The notes: generated from the sequence alone by a model not told the origin. Positions 1 to 10,621 are shown, counted from the stretch's first letter. The stretch is DNA of 64,000 bases from Phoenix dactylifera (GCF_009389715.1 NC_052409.1:5569775-5633774), one strand, 5' to 3'. Numbers and translations: made by a program.

Positions 1-353
1 GACGAGAAGATTTGGGGATTAAGGAGGGCATGGCGATCTTCGGCGGGGAGGATGAAGTAGGCGTCGTCGAGGGATTCGACGCTATCGCGAAGCTTGTCAA
101 TGGAGCCGGCTATGCGGTATTTGGAGAGGAGGCTGGCGACTGAGCCGATGGGGAGTTTGAGGAGATCGAAGAGGAAGTCGACTACGTCCTTGCCGGCCTC
201 CGCGAAGAGGACGTGGTTGGAATGCTGGTCTACCATGAGCTTTAGCTTCAGCTTGGAGGCCTCTCCAGGGAAGGAGGGTGGCGCTTGTTCCATCATTGGT
301 AGCTTGGAATGCTGGTCTACCTCGGAGGGTGGCAATGGTTCCATCATTTGCAT
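1..353 (-). CDS. DUF674 family protein, 5' part (runs off left edge)
   Basis: The minus strand reads open from an ATG at 351-353 to the window edge (117 complete codons). An in-frame TAA at 396-398 blocks any upstream extension. After a proline-rich lead (MQMMEPLPPSEV...) the protein has KLKLKLMVDQHSNHVLFAEAG at about residues 35-55, then KDVVDFLFDLLKLPIGSVAS and, near the edge, FILPAEDRHALLNPQIFS. The 'V-D-x-x-S-N-x-V-L-F-A-E-A-G-K-D-x-V-D-F-L-F' pattern is the signature of plant DUF674 proteins. These have no established biochemical function and usually occur as small gene clusters. The part seen is GC-rich with no visible intron; an intron further downstream cannot be excluded. The remainder lies to the left of the window. 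The lead repeats a short segment (VDQHSK... and MVDQHSN...), which looks like a local duplication. Family call is strong; function unknown. Confidence 0.9.
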   Translation of the reverse strand, partial: MQMMEPLPPSEVDQHSKLPMMEQAPPSFPGEASKLKLKLMVDQHSNHVLFAEAGKDVVDFLFDLLKLPIGSVASLLSKYRIAGSIDKLRDSVESLDDAYFILPAEDRHALLNPQIFS

Positions 354-889
354 GGTGCCGATGGAGGGATGGGGGAGGGAGGAGGGAAGCCGATTTTAAC
401 GGGGTTTCGGCGAGCATCTTTGGGCGTCGTGTAGCTTTGCAATGAGAAAGGACAAAGCAAAGCATAATCAAGACAAAAGAAGAAGACAAGTTAATTTGGC
501 TTGAGAATGGAACGCTATTGTCCGAGTCACCTGGAAGGCTGGAATTGTTCTTGCCTGAGAGTAGGTTCGAGAGATACTTCGGTTTTGTTACGTTACGAAG
601 GAACGAGACTCCGCGTCACCGAGCAAGAGCAAGAGCAAAGCAAAGAATAATGTGGGGAGAGAATAATTGCTTGGGTACCGATTTTGCTACTCTTTTCCTT
701 TTCTTTTTTTTTCCTGCTGTCGGGCAAGTGGTGTTTGTATCATGTTGATTTCATCGAGATGCCAATTTTGGAGAAGTTGCCAGAAAATGCCGGACACTGG
801 TTGTATTTTGAAAGCCTCGTTGCCGTGCCACATTCCCCAAGAGCAAGTATAAAAGTTCTTTTATCAATACACCAAATGCATCTTTCAGT
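354..889. other. Upstream region of the DUF674 gene, no gene seen
   Basis: The stretch to the right of the minus-strand DUF674 start should contain its promoter and 5' leader. It holds C/T-rich tracts around 695-715 and no recognisable protein. Short open frames on both strands show no family signature. No convincing TATA box was identified. Confidence 0.4.
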
Positions 890-1768
890 GCCATCGGACT
901 AGGAGGATTTGGAGGCAGTCGGAGTTTTCCAAAGCGCTTTGGTATCATGTGACGGCCTTTCTTCAGGTTATTTGCTGATTGGCGGGGGTCTTGCAGTTCA
1001 GACCGGAGGCAGTGCGGGCGACCTATATTGCCTATCAGATCTGGCTTGCAAGGAATGTATGGACTTTTGGAAAGAGATGCTCCTCCACCGGGGGTGCTGG
1101 TGGAGAGGGCGTGGTTGTTGGCGGTGGAGGCCTCTCAAGTCATCCGGTTGGATAGACCTTTGACTGCTCGGGATATCTGGGGCTCCTCATCTGCTCGTAG
1201 AACGTCTCGTTTGGTGTTTTTCACCTGGGAGCCTCTACTCTCGAGTTTCCTCAAGGTCAACTTTGATGGATGTGTCTTGCTGGCCGGCAGGAGGAAAGGT
1301 GTAGGCTTTGTTGTTAGGGGCCCGGATTCCAAGGTAATCGCAGCTGGGGGCTGCCAATTGTTCGACACCTCGGTGCTAGGGGCGGAGTTAAGAACGGCCT
1401 GGTCTGGATTGTGTTACGTTCGGCGTGCCTTGTAGAAAAGAGGGGTTCTTCTGGAGGGCGATTCTGCGATAGTTATCGGATGGATTCTGCAGGTTTCGGG
1501 AGGTTTGGCGATTACCTCCCACTTCTGAAAGATATTCGGGCCATGGTTAGGGATGGGATGGTGCTTCAGGCGAAACATGTGTTTAGAGAGGCCAATGAGG
1601 CCGCGGATTGGGTAGCGTCCTTTCTTGTCAACCACTCCGGGGACCACCTCTGAGTGGGAGAGGTGGAGTTGCTTAGTGCTCTCCGTGATGTTTTGCTTTT
1701 TAACTTTTTGGGCTGTATCTATACATGTTATGTATGATACTACTGTTTTCAGCAAAAAAAAAAAAAGA
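890..1768 (+). mobile_element. LINE remnant A: RNase H-like 3' end with poly(A) tail
   Basis: Plus-strand translation, with frameshifts, gives the tail of a plant LINE ORF2. There is a linker (VRATYIAYQIWLARNVW at about 1015-1065). Then comes an RVT_3/RNase H-like domain beginning SFLKVNFDG (near 1240) and continuing through GVGFVVRGPDSKVIAAGG, and after a frame break near 1435 through VFREANEAADWVASFLVNHSG to about 1645. A run of A at about 1756-1768 is the poly(A) tail. The copy is 5'-truncated and broken by a stop after YVRRAL, so it is dead. Its 3' end (WV..F..NHSG, then a short UTR, then poly A) matches the copies near 2.1, 32.4, 32.8 and 56.8 kb, so they are one family. No clear target duplication was found. 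Confidence 0.85.
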
Positions 1769-2330
1769 AGCATGCACAAACTATAATTCCCAACAGTTTC
1801 ATCCCTCTCCACCAAGTCTTGGCCCTACGGAAGATCCTCGAGTCCATAGCCCGAAGTGGTAATGGCAGCGAACCTCATATCTATTTTCGATCAATCTGTG
1901 CTTAGCACTGAGGTTAGGATTGCATAGAAGAGTATTTTCTATGTGAGAAAAGTGTTGAGCGCGGATCGTATTATTTTAGAAGAGGACTCAGCCATAGTGA
2001 TCGAGTGGGTCCAGAAGTTGGGCGTGCATCAGGCGGGTTGCGACTAATACACGACATCTGCAGCCTCTTAGGAGAATGCACTTCTCACTGGGCTATCCAT
2101 ATCTTTCGAGAGGTTAACAGTGTGGTGGACTGGATGGCATCTTTTGCGGCTCACCATACTGATGCCTCGATATTGCCTTCGATGTATTTTCGCTTTCTCT
2201 CTGACTTTATGGGCTGCACTCACACACTCTTCGCCACAAGCTCTGCATGCAGCTTTCCACCCTGAGATCCCTCCAAGCCACGGGCCAGTATCCAGAAGGA
2301 TTCCGACGGCGATGTGCCGGACCAGGCATA
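1769..2330 (+). mobile_element. LINE remnant B: second RNase H-like 3' end
   Basis: A second, more decayed RVT_3 fragment lies directly behind the poly(A) of remnant A. In successive frames it reads DRIILEEDSAIVIEWVQKLGV (about 1955-2020) and then LIHDICSLLGECTSHWAIHIFREVNSVVDWMASFAAHHT (about 2045-2160). The catalytic-region pattern E-x-DSAxVIxW and the closing FREVNxxxDWMA are characteristic of the RNase H-like domain of plant LINEs. Stops and at least one frameshift show it is non-functional. No long poly(A) is visible. Either remnant A inserted next to it, or the two are separate truncated insertions. Confidence 0.75.
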
Positions 2331-3736
2331 TATTCATAGAATTCATAACAATATTCAGAACGAGCCGACCATAATTCTATAGGTTCTTAAAAACAAGCTC
2401 AGTAGGTTTTCTAGAAAAGTTTATAGCTCGGTCTTTTCTAGAAAATACTGTCAGTCGCACCAATATATATATCTCAGAACTTCACATCAGACAGTATAAA
2501 CAAATCCATAAGAAATAATTAGGAAGCAAAAATCCTTCCGAAAGGGCAAATAACAGAACTAATTCTTTAAAATGAGCAAATGTAACCTTATTTCAAGAAG
2601 AAAAAGGTGCATGAGACATTATAGCACAATTGCTACATTCGAATGATGACTGATCTATAGCTCATTAATTTGTGCTAGCTGATCGCAGGCTATATATGTT
2701 CCAGTGATGGGTCTATATATGGCGGATTTATACATGCTAATCTCAGGCAGACCAGCCATTTTTTAACGACTCTTTTGTGCCATTTTCTCTTGTGATCAGG
2801 TCATGCAATGCCAAACATCACAATTCAAGGAAACGCCATGAGAAATATGAAACTCAAGTTAGATGCTGAACCTTACATGGACGAGGAGCATCTGTTGACT
2901 GCTTGTACGTGGAAAAGTTAAAATGGCGTGGATGCTTGAGCTTGCACCGTGAAAATTTTTTTTCTTTTTATGAGTTGTTGGGGACGGTTGTTCATTTCTT
3001 TTTTATTACTACTTTTTATACGTACAGCGCCTTATATAAGAGACTCTACAAATGAAACAGAGAAGGAATTGCTTTCCTCTCTTATGATTTGCATGATCTT
3101 TCGAAGATTTGATTTAATTTGGTGGCATTTTAAATAATGGTAAAAAGGAACGTGGCAGAATGAATATCTGATGGGAAACAATGTATCCAACGTATGAAAT
3201 CTGATATAGCTCCTTGAAACATAGTCGCAAGTTGTACTCGGGAAAAAAAAATCAGAAAGAGGTAAAGATTCAGAACTCAGGAAAAATCTGATAAATTTAT
3301 TAAAAGTTTAGAAAGAGCTTGAATAAAAAAACAAAAATGGAAATGAAATAAAAAAAAAAACATATAGATGAACTTTCTGAAATATCTGCATATTTAGTTA
3401 TTTAAAAATATGTATGGAAAAAAATTGATAGCAGGAATCATTATTGCCAAAAGTACTACATGATATCAGTAGTTTTTAATACATAAAGATTTCTTAAATT
3501 GGTTGCAGATAATCATGAATAATTCATGAAATTCTTACAGTTTGATAACTATTGAATGGTTTGATTCATAGGATCATTGAGAGAAAAATTAAGAATAATT
3601 TATAAATGCATTAGAGTTTGGAAAATATTGTAACTATGCCTCTAGAGGCACAGAGCAGTCAGGGAGCTTCAATTTTGGAATACTTACAGAAGTTTTCCAT
3701 GAGTACTCCACTTGACATTAATGATCAACTTTATTT
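2331..3736. other. AT-rich spacer, no gene seen
   Basis: This is low-complexity AT-rich DNA with many A and T runs. No open frame shows a protein family signature on either strand, and no tRNA, hairpin or terminal repeat was recognised. Confidence 0.4.
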
Positions 3737-3741
3737 AATTT

Positions 3742-3980
3742 TGTTGGGGGGGGGGGGGAGGGGGCCTTGAATTTAGTCCCACATCGGCTAGTAGCGGAAA
3801 GGTTCCGTGCCTTAAATGGGAGGTGGAAATTTTTGCCTCTCGAGGGCCCTTTTGTGGGACAAAACCGTGAGGAGGGCTCCGGATACGCTCGACCCCCAAA
3901 GCGGACAATACCTCGGAAGGAACGTGGTCCTCTTTCTCTGCTAGCTTAATGTGGGTTAGGAGAATGCCGTCCCCGCAACA
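3742..3980 (+). repeat. TRIM 5' LTR
   Basis: A 239-bp repeat bounded by TGTTG and CAACA. It is shorter than its partner at 4088-4343 through one internal deletion near 3958-3962, and it has a long G run just after the start. Minus-strand open frames across both LTRs are by-products of the repeat and not genes. Confidence 0.88.
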
Positions 3981-4087
3981 GATGGCGCGCCAGGTAGGGG
4001 CGCCTCCTCTCTCCATTGACTACCCTCCAGGACTGTGGGGGCCCGTTGGGGTAAAACTTGGCCGGAACCTTCCTGCTGGGAGGGCTA

Positions 4088-4343
4088 TGTTGTGGGGGGG
4101 GAGGGGGCCTTGAATTTAGTCCCACATCGGCTAGTAGCGGAAATGTTCCGTGCCTTAAATGGGGGGTGGAAATCCTTTCCTCTCGAGGGCTCTTTTGTGG
4201 GACAAAACCGTGAGGAGGGCTCCGGGTACGCTCGACCCCCAAAGCGGACAATACCTCGGAAGGAACGTGGTCCTCTTTCTCTGCTAGCTTAATGTGGGCT
4301 AGGCTGTTGTGTGAGGCTCCGGCAGAATGCCGTCCCCGCAACA
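4088..4343 (+). repeat. TRIM 3' LTR
   Basis: A 256-bp copy of the repeat at 3742-3980, with the same TGTTG/CAACA ends. It retains a segment (about 4303-4324) missing from the other copy. It is followed immediately by the AATTT target duplication. Confidence 0.88.
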
Positions 4344-4348
4344 AATTT

Positions 4349-5270
4349 GAATGATCACAAGGCAATCCACAACATGCTAGAGCATCAAGCAACTATTTCA
4401 TACCTTTAGCAGCTTCTCGTGCTCAGAAGAAGTAGAGGCAGACTGCATCTTTTGATTGCAAGGCAATCCACAACATGCTTTGGTGTCAAAATCAACACAA
4501 CCAAATAAAAATGTGGCTGTGGCAGACAAGAAATTACAAGCACAAGTGTCCTGTACTACGATGTAAATCTTGGTGAGCAAATGGGCTTTGGCTATATATG
4601 ATCTCGCCATAAACAGGCAATTGTAGTAAGAATCTACTTGATCGATCCCATCTTATTTGCCTCAGAGGTGGGGATGAAAATGGGTCGACCGAGATTAAAA
4701 ATATCAAAGCAATAAAAAAAAACCTAACAATGCAAGTACTAGCACATTACAAGTCAACCTCAAAGGTTAAAATCTTGCAGCAAAACTGCATAAAGAAATC
4801 TAATAAAAGAATGAAATAAGAAAGACAAGAAAATAAACAAATTTATCTTATTTTATATATTTAACTGGGGAAACTAATAAAGATAGAACTTATGGGATGC
4901 CATTTTAGTTATCCAATAATTCAGGGCTTGCCGGAGAGGCATCCAAAGACCATGGAGGAATCAATTCGAATGGAAGGATTGTTACATGTGTTTATCTTCT
5001 CACGAAATCAAGGCATCACATGGAATTTAGTTTTTATTGCAGTTTTTTTGAGCCATGCCAAGTGATGGAAAGGCATGGACGTTGTACGTAGACCCTGAGC
5101 TTGGACCGATCGATCGGTGTAAAACCTACCCCGCATTGGATTCGAGCTTTGATAGCTACAAGAAGGACGAGGTGGGCCAGCCAGAAACTATCGGTCCTCC
5201 TCGTTGCTTGCCGGCCAAAACTCCAAGAAAAGCCGTGCCCATCGGATAAACCCCCAGTCCTTCCTTCTTG
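4349..5270. other. Spacer between TRIM and the CRAL-TRIO gene
   Basis: No gene recognised. Near 4361 and 4456 there is a short repeated motif, AAGGCAATCCACAACATGCT, about 100 bases apart. A 12-bp palindrome CCGATCGATCGG lies near 5107. The right part probably contains distal promoter of the gene starting at 5460. Confidence 0.35.
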
Positions 5271-5280
5271 GCACGTGTCA
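5271..5280 (+). promoter_or_regulatory. G-box/ABRE-like element
   Basis: GCACGTGTCA contains the ACGTGTC core bound by plant bZIP factors in abscisic-acid-responsive promoters. It lies about 180 bases upstream of the CRAL-TRIO start codon. A telo-box-like TAGGGTT at 5443-5449, in the probable leader, is another common plant promoter motif. Activity is inferred from sequence only. Confidence 0.4.
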
Positions 5281-5459
5281 ACGTCGTGCGAGCCGTTTCG
5301 CCCACTCCAAATGCGAAGATGCCTCAGAATATTCCCTTCCAGACGACGACCAAGGGATAAACAGCTCCCCCTCCCGAATTTTCTTAGACAATTATCGCAC
5401 TCTAAATCCTCCAAAATCTTGTCTTTAGTACTTTCAGCAGGCTAGGGTTCTTGTGATCG

Positions 5460-6212
5460 ATGGAAGAAGAATTGTTAGTCCAAGTTTTCAAAGTGCAGGG
5501 AAGAGACAAGCTTGGCAGGAAACTTCTCCGCATCGTCGGCAAGCTTTTCCCAGGTTTTCTTCCTTCTACTTAACCAAATTATTTGGATCATTTCGACCTT
5601 GGATTTTTAGTTCTGTTTCATAATTTCTTGCAGCCAAGATAGGAGAGCAGGCAGTGAAGAGGTACCTGGAGGGGAGGATATTTCCAGAGTTGGGCAGTAA
5701 ACCCTTCTGTGTCGTCTATTTCCACACCGACGTCCGGCGATCGGAGAACTTCCCCGGCATCTCCACCATCCGGTTTATATACGAGGCTATCCCCGCCGCT
5801 ATCCGGGATAACCTCGAGGCCGTCTATTTCGTCCACCCCGGCCTTCGCTCCCGACTCTTCCTCGCCGCCTTCGGCCGGTTCCTCTTCAGTTCCGAGTGAG
5901 GAATAAAGCCACAATTCCTATAACAATATTCTTTTACCAGCCAGACTAGGGTATAAAGTTTTTTTTTCTTTGGATGATGATAGGTTATATGGGAAGGTGA
6001 GGTACGTGAGCCGGGTGGAGTACCTGTGGAAGCGAATGAGGAGGGAAGAGATGGAGGTGCCGGCATTCGTGCAGGAGCATGATGTAGAGCTGGAGGACCG
6101 TCCGCTGATGGATTACGGGCTGGAGAGAGGTCGTCACTGCGGCAGCTTGTATGATGCTCCCGCCATGGACGTATCCGCGCGGTCCATGTACTCCCTCCGG
6201 TGTATTTCATAG
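5460..6212 (+). CDS. CRAL-TRIO (Sec14/GDAP2-like) domain protein, 3 exons
   Basis: Exons are 5460-5553, 5634-5895 and 5984-6212 with GT-AG introns of 80 and 88 bp. They join to 585 nt, encoding 194 aa. The product starts MEEELLVQVFKVQGRDKLGR, continues KLLRIVGKLFPAKIG and FCVVYFHTDVRRSENFPGIS, then AVYFVHPGLRSRLFLAAFGR, and ends SMYSLRCIS. The spaced pattern 'V-Y-x-H-T ... S-E-N-x-P-G ... I-P-x-x-x-R-D-N-L-x-x-V-Y-F-x-H-P-G-L' is that of the divergent CRAL-TRIO domain shared by animal GDAP2 and a small plant family (the Arabidopsis At4g35750 type). Such domains bind lipids or small hydrophobic ligands; no ligand is established for this plant group. There is no signal peptide or membrane segment, so it is probably cytosolic. 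The first ATG of the frame was chosen. AATAAA-like signals follow near 6380-6400. The gene appears complete and functional. Confidence 0.93.
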
Positions 6213-7370
6213 AGGAATCACCAGGGTACGTGTTCTCTACATGGAGGTGTTCATGCTGCTGCTAGTTTTAAGCTTCTGCTGCAGTCCATGTACTGCATAC
6301 TGTTCATATGTTGTGATGTATGATGCAAGAATAACTCAACAGTTTCTGGAATGAGATTGTTTGGACTCTAACATGTAATAATAAAAAGTAAATAAATAAA
6401 ATATATGCTGTTCTCAGTGTTCTGGCTCATTCACCCAAGGGTGAGGTCTGTCCTTGAATCCAGGGCTATCAATTGTGCTACAATTTTAGTGTAACAAATG
6501 TTTGAGCCTGAGCTGGCTATAGAGAACTCTAGTTTCAAATCCTGGATGGCAAGCCCATTACATATATATATACATTTTAAAAATTGATTAATATAATAGT
6601 TAAAACAGGTAATCAGGTCAAAAATATTTGAGATTAAAATAATTATTATTTTGAAAAGGCAGTGAAAGTGATTTTTTTGTAAACAAAAAACATAATGACA
6701 TCATATGTTCAAGTTATCATCTAATTAATAATTAAAAGTTTGTTTTAGTTGGAATGAAGATTGATTTTTTTTAAAATAATATCTAATATAAGAAAAGGAT
6801 ATAATAATAGAGATTGTTATTCTCAGTATATAACGATTGTCTTAACAAAATAACAGTTTGATGGCGGCTATTATTTAAAATTTTCTTGTTAATATATGTA
6901 ATGTAGACTCACTTCAGAACTACTAAATTAGATATTTAGCCATTATAGTGTTGTAGTAGTCATTGTTTCCACCCATAATTGAATGAGGTTTATTTATACT
7001 AACTGCTCCTAAAACCATGTGCGAGTCCCCTTGCAAAATTACCCTCATCAGAATTCTTGAGCCAGTGGAGATTGAGACATGAAACCGGATGCCAATTGTT
7101 GGCCCATTGCACCTCCACTGATATCTTGAAAGAAAAATCTAGCCATGCTTCCTTGCGCTAGATTATGACCTGCATGGATAATGTTAATTGTCTTGGCGAC
7201 AGAATTTATGAAGAGGTTCTATTGTACTAAGAATTGCAAAAACAAGTTAGATTGGTAGCTCGAAAATATAATTAAAGTAACTCAATTTGAGCTGCCAATT
7301 GGTTGGGTTGGTATGGCTAGGGGGTATTGTATATTAGTCTGGTCCGAGAGGATCGCCAGGATTACTTTAA
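6213..7370. other. Spacer; possible tRNA-derived SINE trace near 6480-6570
   Basis: No gene. At about 6505-6545 the DNA reads GAGCCTGAGCTGGCT, then AGTTTCAAATCCTGG, resembling degenerate pol III A and B boxes at roughly tRNA spacing, followed by an AT-rich tail. This could be an old SINE, but the match is weak. The rest is AT-rich sequence. Confidence 0.3.
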
Positions 7371-7524
7371 CCACTATAAATAAAGTTAGATAGGTCCACG
7401 AAAGAATTCGGCACATTGAGAAGCCGGATCGCACCTCAGTTTTTTGGCCACTATAGATACAGCTGGATAGGGTCCAGGAAAGGATTCGGCACATCGAGAA
7501 GCCGGATCGCATATCAAATTTTTA
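7371..7524 (+). repeat. 77-bp imperfect tandem duplication
   Basis: Two copies, 7371-7447 and 7448-7524, each open with CCACTATA and contain ATTCGGCACAT(T/C)GAGAAGCCG and GGATCGCA. They differ at several positions, so the duplication is not recent. No coding potential is evident; the minus-strand open frame across it only translates the repeat. Confidence 0.7.
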
Positions 7525-9145
7525 GAAGCCATAACTTGGTCATATGACGCCCAATTAAGCTAATTTTTTTTTGAAATCGGATAACTTTTCAAGATCTATA
7601 ACTTAACACTAATCCTCTGAAAAGGTTGCAATAGACTGAAATTCTAATATTTTAACTTCGAAACAAGCTGATCAGACAAAATTTGCATTATGTACTCATC
7701 TATTTCAACCGGGGAGCACTTTCCTCGTTTCCTTCCATCACAATTATGTTGTGGGGATTCATGTAGGCACATTTTTAGTCTTCAATCAAAGAACTTAAAT
7801 AATAATTTCTAGCTAATTTTTTTGAATGAAATTATGGAAGGTTACAAATAGTATCAGAAGAGATTCAGCCCATCGTCCATATCGACTAGGTGATACTACA
7901 GCATGAGTCTATTAAAACCGATCACAAATCAAACGTGGTATTTATTATTAGATTTAAATAAATTTAAATTCTTATATATGTATGTTTAAGCATTGGATAC
8001 CAATATCCACGTAACCGAGACGCACTCCAAAGTCTCCAACCCTTTTTTTATTGGATTCTCGCAATTCGTGGCCAGCTAGAGCATGGCTAAATGCAATCAT
8101 CACCCATGCATCCAGTAGTGGGAACCACATACCGGGAGTTGACGGATCGGTCGAGTACTGTCGCTCCTATTGCTGCCATTCTGACCAGTCGTTTAACTTG
8201 TCTTCAAAAGCAATTGAAGCAGGAAGTCAAAGGATAAAGTAAAAGCCTTCGAACTTTTGTGTTCAACTGCACCACTAGAGTCAAAGGCATCTTTTCATTT
8301 TTTTCTTGGACCTTTTTTAGCTCCCTTGCTTTCCTTTTGTGCAGTTCGTTGGTCTTGGTTTTGTTGTTTGTTATACATAATTGCCTCTTTGCTTGTATTT
8401 GTATTGATCGGTTCTTCGTTTCAGTCATTAACTATTAAATCCATGACAAGATTCGCGCGAATCCTTAGAGGAGGAGAAAGAGGCTAATTACCTTAGGCCA
8501 AATCTTTTACACACTCGAACCGACTTAGCTTATCCTCATCTCCTCTCTCCAGTAAATTCTTTTCTTTTTGGATAGCTCTTAAATAAATTCGAAGACAGTC
8601 CACAAATAAATTATCTTGTTATTGTACTTTGATTTTATACATTTAACATAAGCATTTCTCATCCTGGGAATGTGCATGAATAATAGAATCCAAAACGCTG
8701 CCCATATTGTCAATCTTCATGTTCAGTACTCTCACTAATCTCCATGGCTTAGCTTATACTGATACAAACTTACCTCATTTAAAATGACCCTCTTTTGCTT
8801 GCACAGTCTCCCCCGCCTCTTTCAAGGTCAGCACGCACGCTAATATGCCATTAATTATTACTTCAGCTGCATCTATTTCTAGTCTGGTGCCATGTTGCAC
8901 AGAAATCATCGGCCCGCGCGCGCGCAGTGGTCAATAGAGGGGGGGATGATTTATTCCGTTCCTCCTCTCCTTTCTCGTGCTCTACTGCATCAACTTTCTC
9001 TATTCTTCCTCTCATTGTCCTATCGCACCTTCCGCCTCCTCTCTCTCTCTCTCTCCGACACACGCACACACGCACGCAAATCTTTAATAGCAGTGAAAGC
9101 TCGTTCGAGCATTTAAATTTTATGTGAGTCATCATGTGGGTTTGT
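7525..9145. other. Spacer upstream of MIR394
   Basis: No gene recognised. A perfect 14-bp palindrome GATTCGCGCGAATC lies near 8450. A CT microsatellite runs to about 9053 and a CACA-rich tract follows to about 9078. This right-hand part may be promoter or leader of the MIR394 transcript. Confidence 0.35.
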
Positions 9146-9275
9146 CAAAGCGGTTCTTGCAGAGTTTATTGGCATTCTGTCCACCTCCATTAGGGCCAAG
9201 GTGGCATGGGGTTGGAGGCAATAGAAATGGATCAGGTGGGCAACCTGCCAAAGGAGCTCTGTTGGATTCTCTTTG
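9146..9275 (+). ncRNA. MIR394: MIR394 microRNA precursor
   Basis: Positions 9169-9188 read TTGGCATTCTGTCCACCTCC, the exact 20-nt mature miR394 conserved across flowering plants. The sequence folds back on itself. The 3' arm at 9234-9253 (AGGTGGGCAACCTGCCAAAG) pairs with the mature arm through TTGGCA and CCACCT blocks, leaving a three-base mismatch at mature positions 7-9. Lower-stem pairs extend to CAGAG 9160-9164 with CTCTG 9257-9261, and CAAAG 9146-9150 with CTTTG 9271-9275. The loop is about 45 nt. In other plants miR394 targets the F-box mRNA LCR (LEAF CURLING RESPONSIVENESS), controlling leaf shape and shoot meristem competence. No target is in this window. Transcript ends and promoter are not defined here. 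A non-functional copy is possible, but conservation of both arms argues against it. Confidence 0.93.
9169..9188 (+). ncRNA. Mature miR394 (5' arm)
   Basis: Twenty bases identical to canonical miR394, starting with U as Argonaute1-loaded plant microRNAs usually do. It sits on the 5' arm of the hairpin, as in other miR394 loci. Confidence 0.92.
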
Positions 9276-10621
9276 CGAAACCCATTGTGATGTTTGGATT
9301 CTAACGTTCATGTCCTCCCTAAATGGCAAAGAAAGAAGTAAAGGTGAGTGCAACTACTCATTTGATTCTTGCTGCAACATCTCTCATTTCTTTGTTTTTC
9401 CTTGGCTGCCATCGTGCTATTCATGATACGACTACCGATTTATATGATAATTATCTGATCTTATGTTTTTTTTTTCTGAGGAAAATTATCTGTTAATGTT
9501 TATGTTGTGTGCCAAACCCTTGCAATTATCTTTCGGTCTTTAAAACCATATGGAACAAACTGATACAGAGGTCTTCTGGAATACTTTCTTTCCGTCCGAA
9601 ACTCGAAAGAATTCTTGCTTTCTGCCTCCATTGAATAGTGAGACAATTAAACCTTCTTTCCAGCTGCTCGCTTCTTCTCTCACTGTGCTCCACCTTTTTC
9701 TTCTTTTTTTTTGCTAAGGCCCACCTTTTTCTTTCAAATGAAAAAAAGAAGGATTCTATGGAATACATTTTTTTTTTGTTTTTGAGTATTTTTTATTTAA
9801 CTAGAATGTAAAATGATTCTGAAAACTAGTGAAAAAAGTATTTAACTTCAGGCCTAGCTTTGCAGCTAAGGATTTATCTCGTACCGCCAAACCTCCCCAA
9901 GCGTGTCTGGGTGTCTGCAAAGAACCGAGTACATGAAGCATGCCGCAATCTCCACGCCTTTGTATTTTTACATCTTTCTTTATTTTAAATCCATTACGTA
10001 TCATTGTTCTATTGCAGGATGAAAGTTATCAAAGAAGGAAAGAAAAGTACTAACATGATATACTGTACCGATTCGAACCAGATAGTACAGAGCTAGCATA
10101 TTGTACCATATCAGTTCGGTATCATATCCGATACGGATGACGTACTGACATTCGGTATGCTAAAAAATTTCGTACTATAGAAACCAACACTGTGCTAATG
10201 TGGCATCGAAATTGAAATGGAGCTATAAAAGAGAAGGCTTGCTATCATTCTTTGCCCTTTACGGTGCAATGATCGAAGGAGCGTTCGTTGCCTGGTCAAA
10301 AGAGCATGGATCCTTTGTGGCCAAGGCTCCCATGGCCACTTTGTGTCTGCATGGTCGACCATCTCGGTTTTGGACATAAAATCCAGGCTTTGATATGTTC
10401 TAATAGATTGCATTTTTGATGTACAATAAATCGCTAAACCAATCTTGTCAAGGTTTATAAAGAAGGCAAATGCATAAACAATAAAGAAATGTGCATTACC
10501 CAAAACAAAAGGAAAAAACAGACAAGTTGCCTCCGGACCGTACATATATTTGCAAAGGTTTTTTTTTGACGTAGTACACATATATATTTGCAAAGTTTCA
10601 AACCAGCATGAAGGGGAGAAA
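9276..10621. other. Spacer left of the copia element
   Basis: No gene recognised. Near 10060-10190 there is a GGTAC/GTACC-containing segment (GTACCGATTCGAACCAGA, then TTCGGTATCATATCCGATAC). It resembles an AT-richer relative of the GGTACC-rich repeats inside the AAPT and PAT10 introns. The last 80 bases before 10622 carry a duplicated TATATTTGCAAAG (about 10546 and 10584). Confidence 0.35.

Larger units (their letters stand above)
3742..4343 (+). mobile_element. TRIM-type miniature LTR retrotransposon, complete
   Basis: Two direct repeats (3742-3980 and 4088-4343) bound a 107-bp interior. Both start TGTTG and end CAACA, as LTRs do. Both carry AGTCCCACATCGG, a motif common near the ends of small plant LTR elements. 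The interior begins right at the first LTR with GATGGCGCGCCAGGTAGGGG, in the place of a primer binding site, and a purine-rich GGGAGGG precedes the second LTR as a weak polypurine tract. The element is flanked by a perfect 5-bp target duplication, AATTT, at 3737-3741 and 4344-4348. There is no room for gag or pol, so it is non-autonomous. LTR1 lacks about 21 bases present in LTR2 (near 4303-4324). The G run at the LTR start also differs in length. The orientation is inferred from the primer-site position. Confidence 0.9.

Noticed and set aside
3946..4392. 148-residue minus-strand open frame over the TRIM
   Set aside because: It arises inside the repeated LTR and has no family signature. The element structure with target duplication explains the sequence.
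9246..9261. Similarity of TGCCAAAGGAG to miR399
   Set aside because: The bases lie on the 3' arm of the miR394 hairpin and match only the first part of miR399. They are explained as the miR394 passenger strand.
9124..9426. 100-residue plus-strand open frame over the MIR394 hairpin
   Set aside because: It has no protein similarity that I recognise. The conserved content of the stretch is the microRNA duplex.
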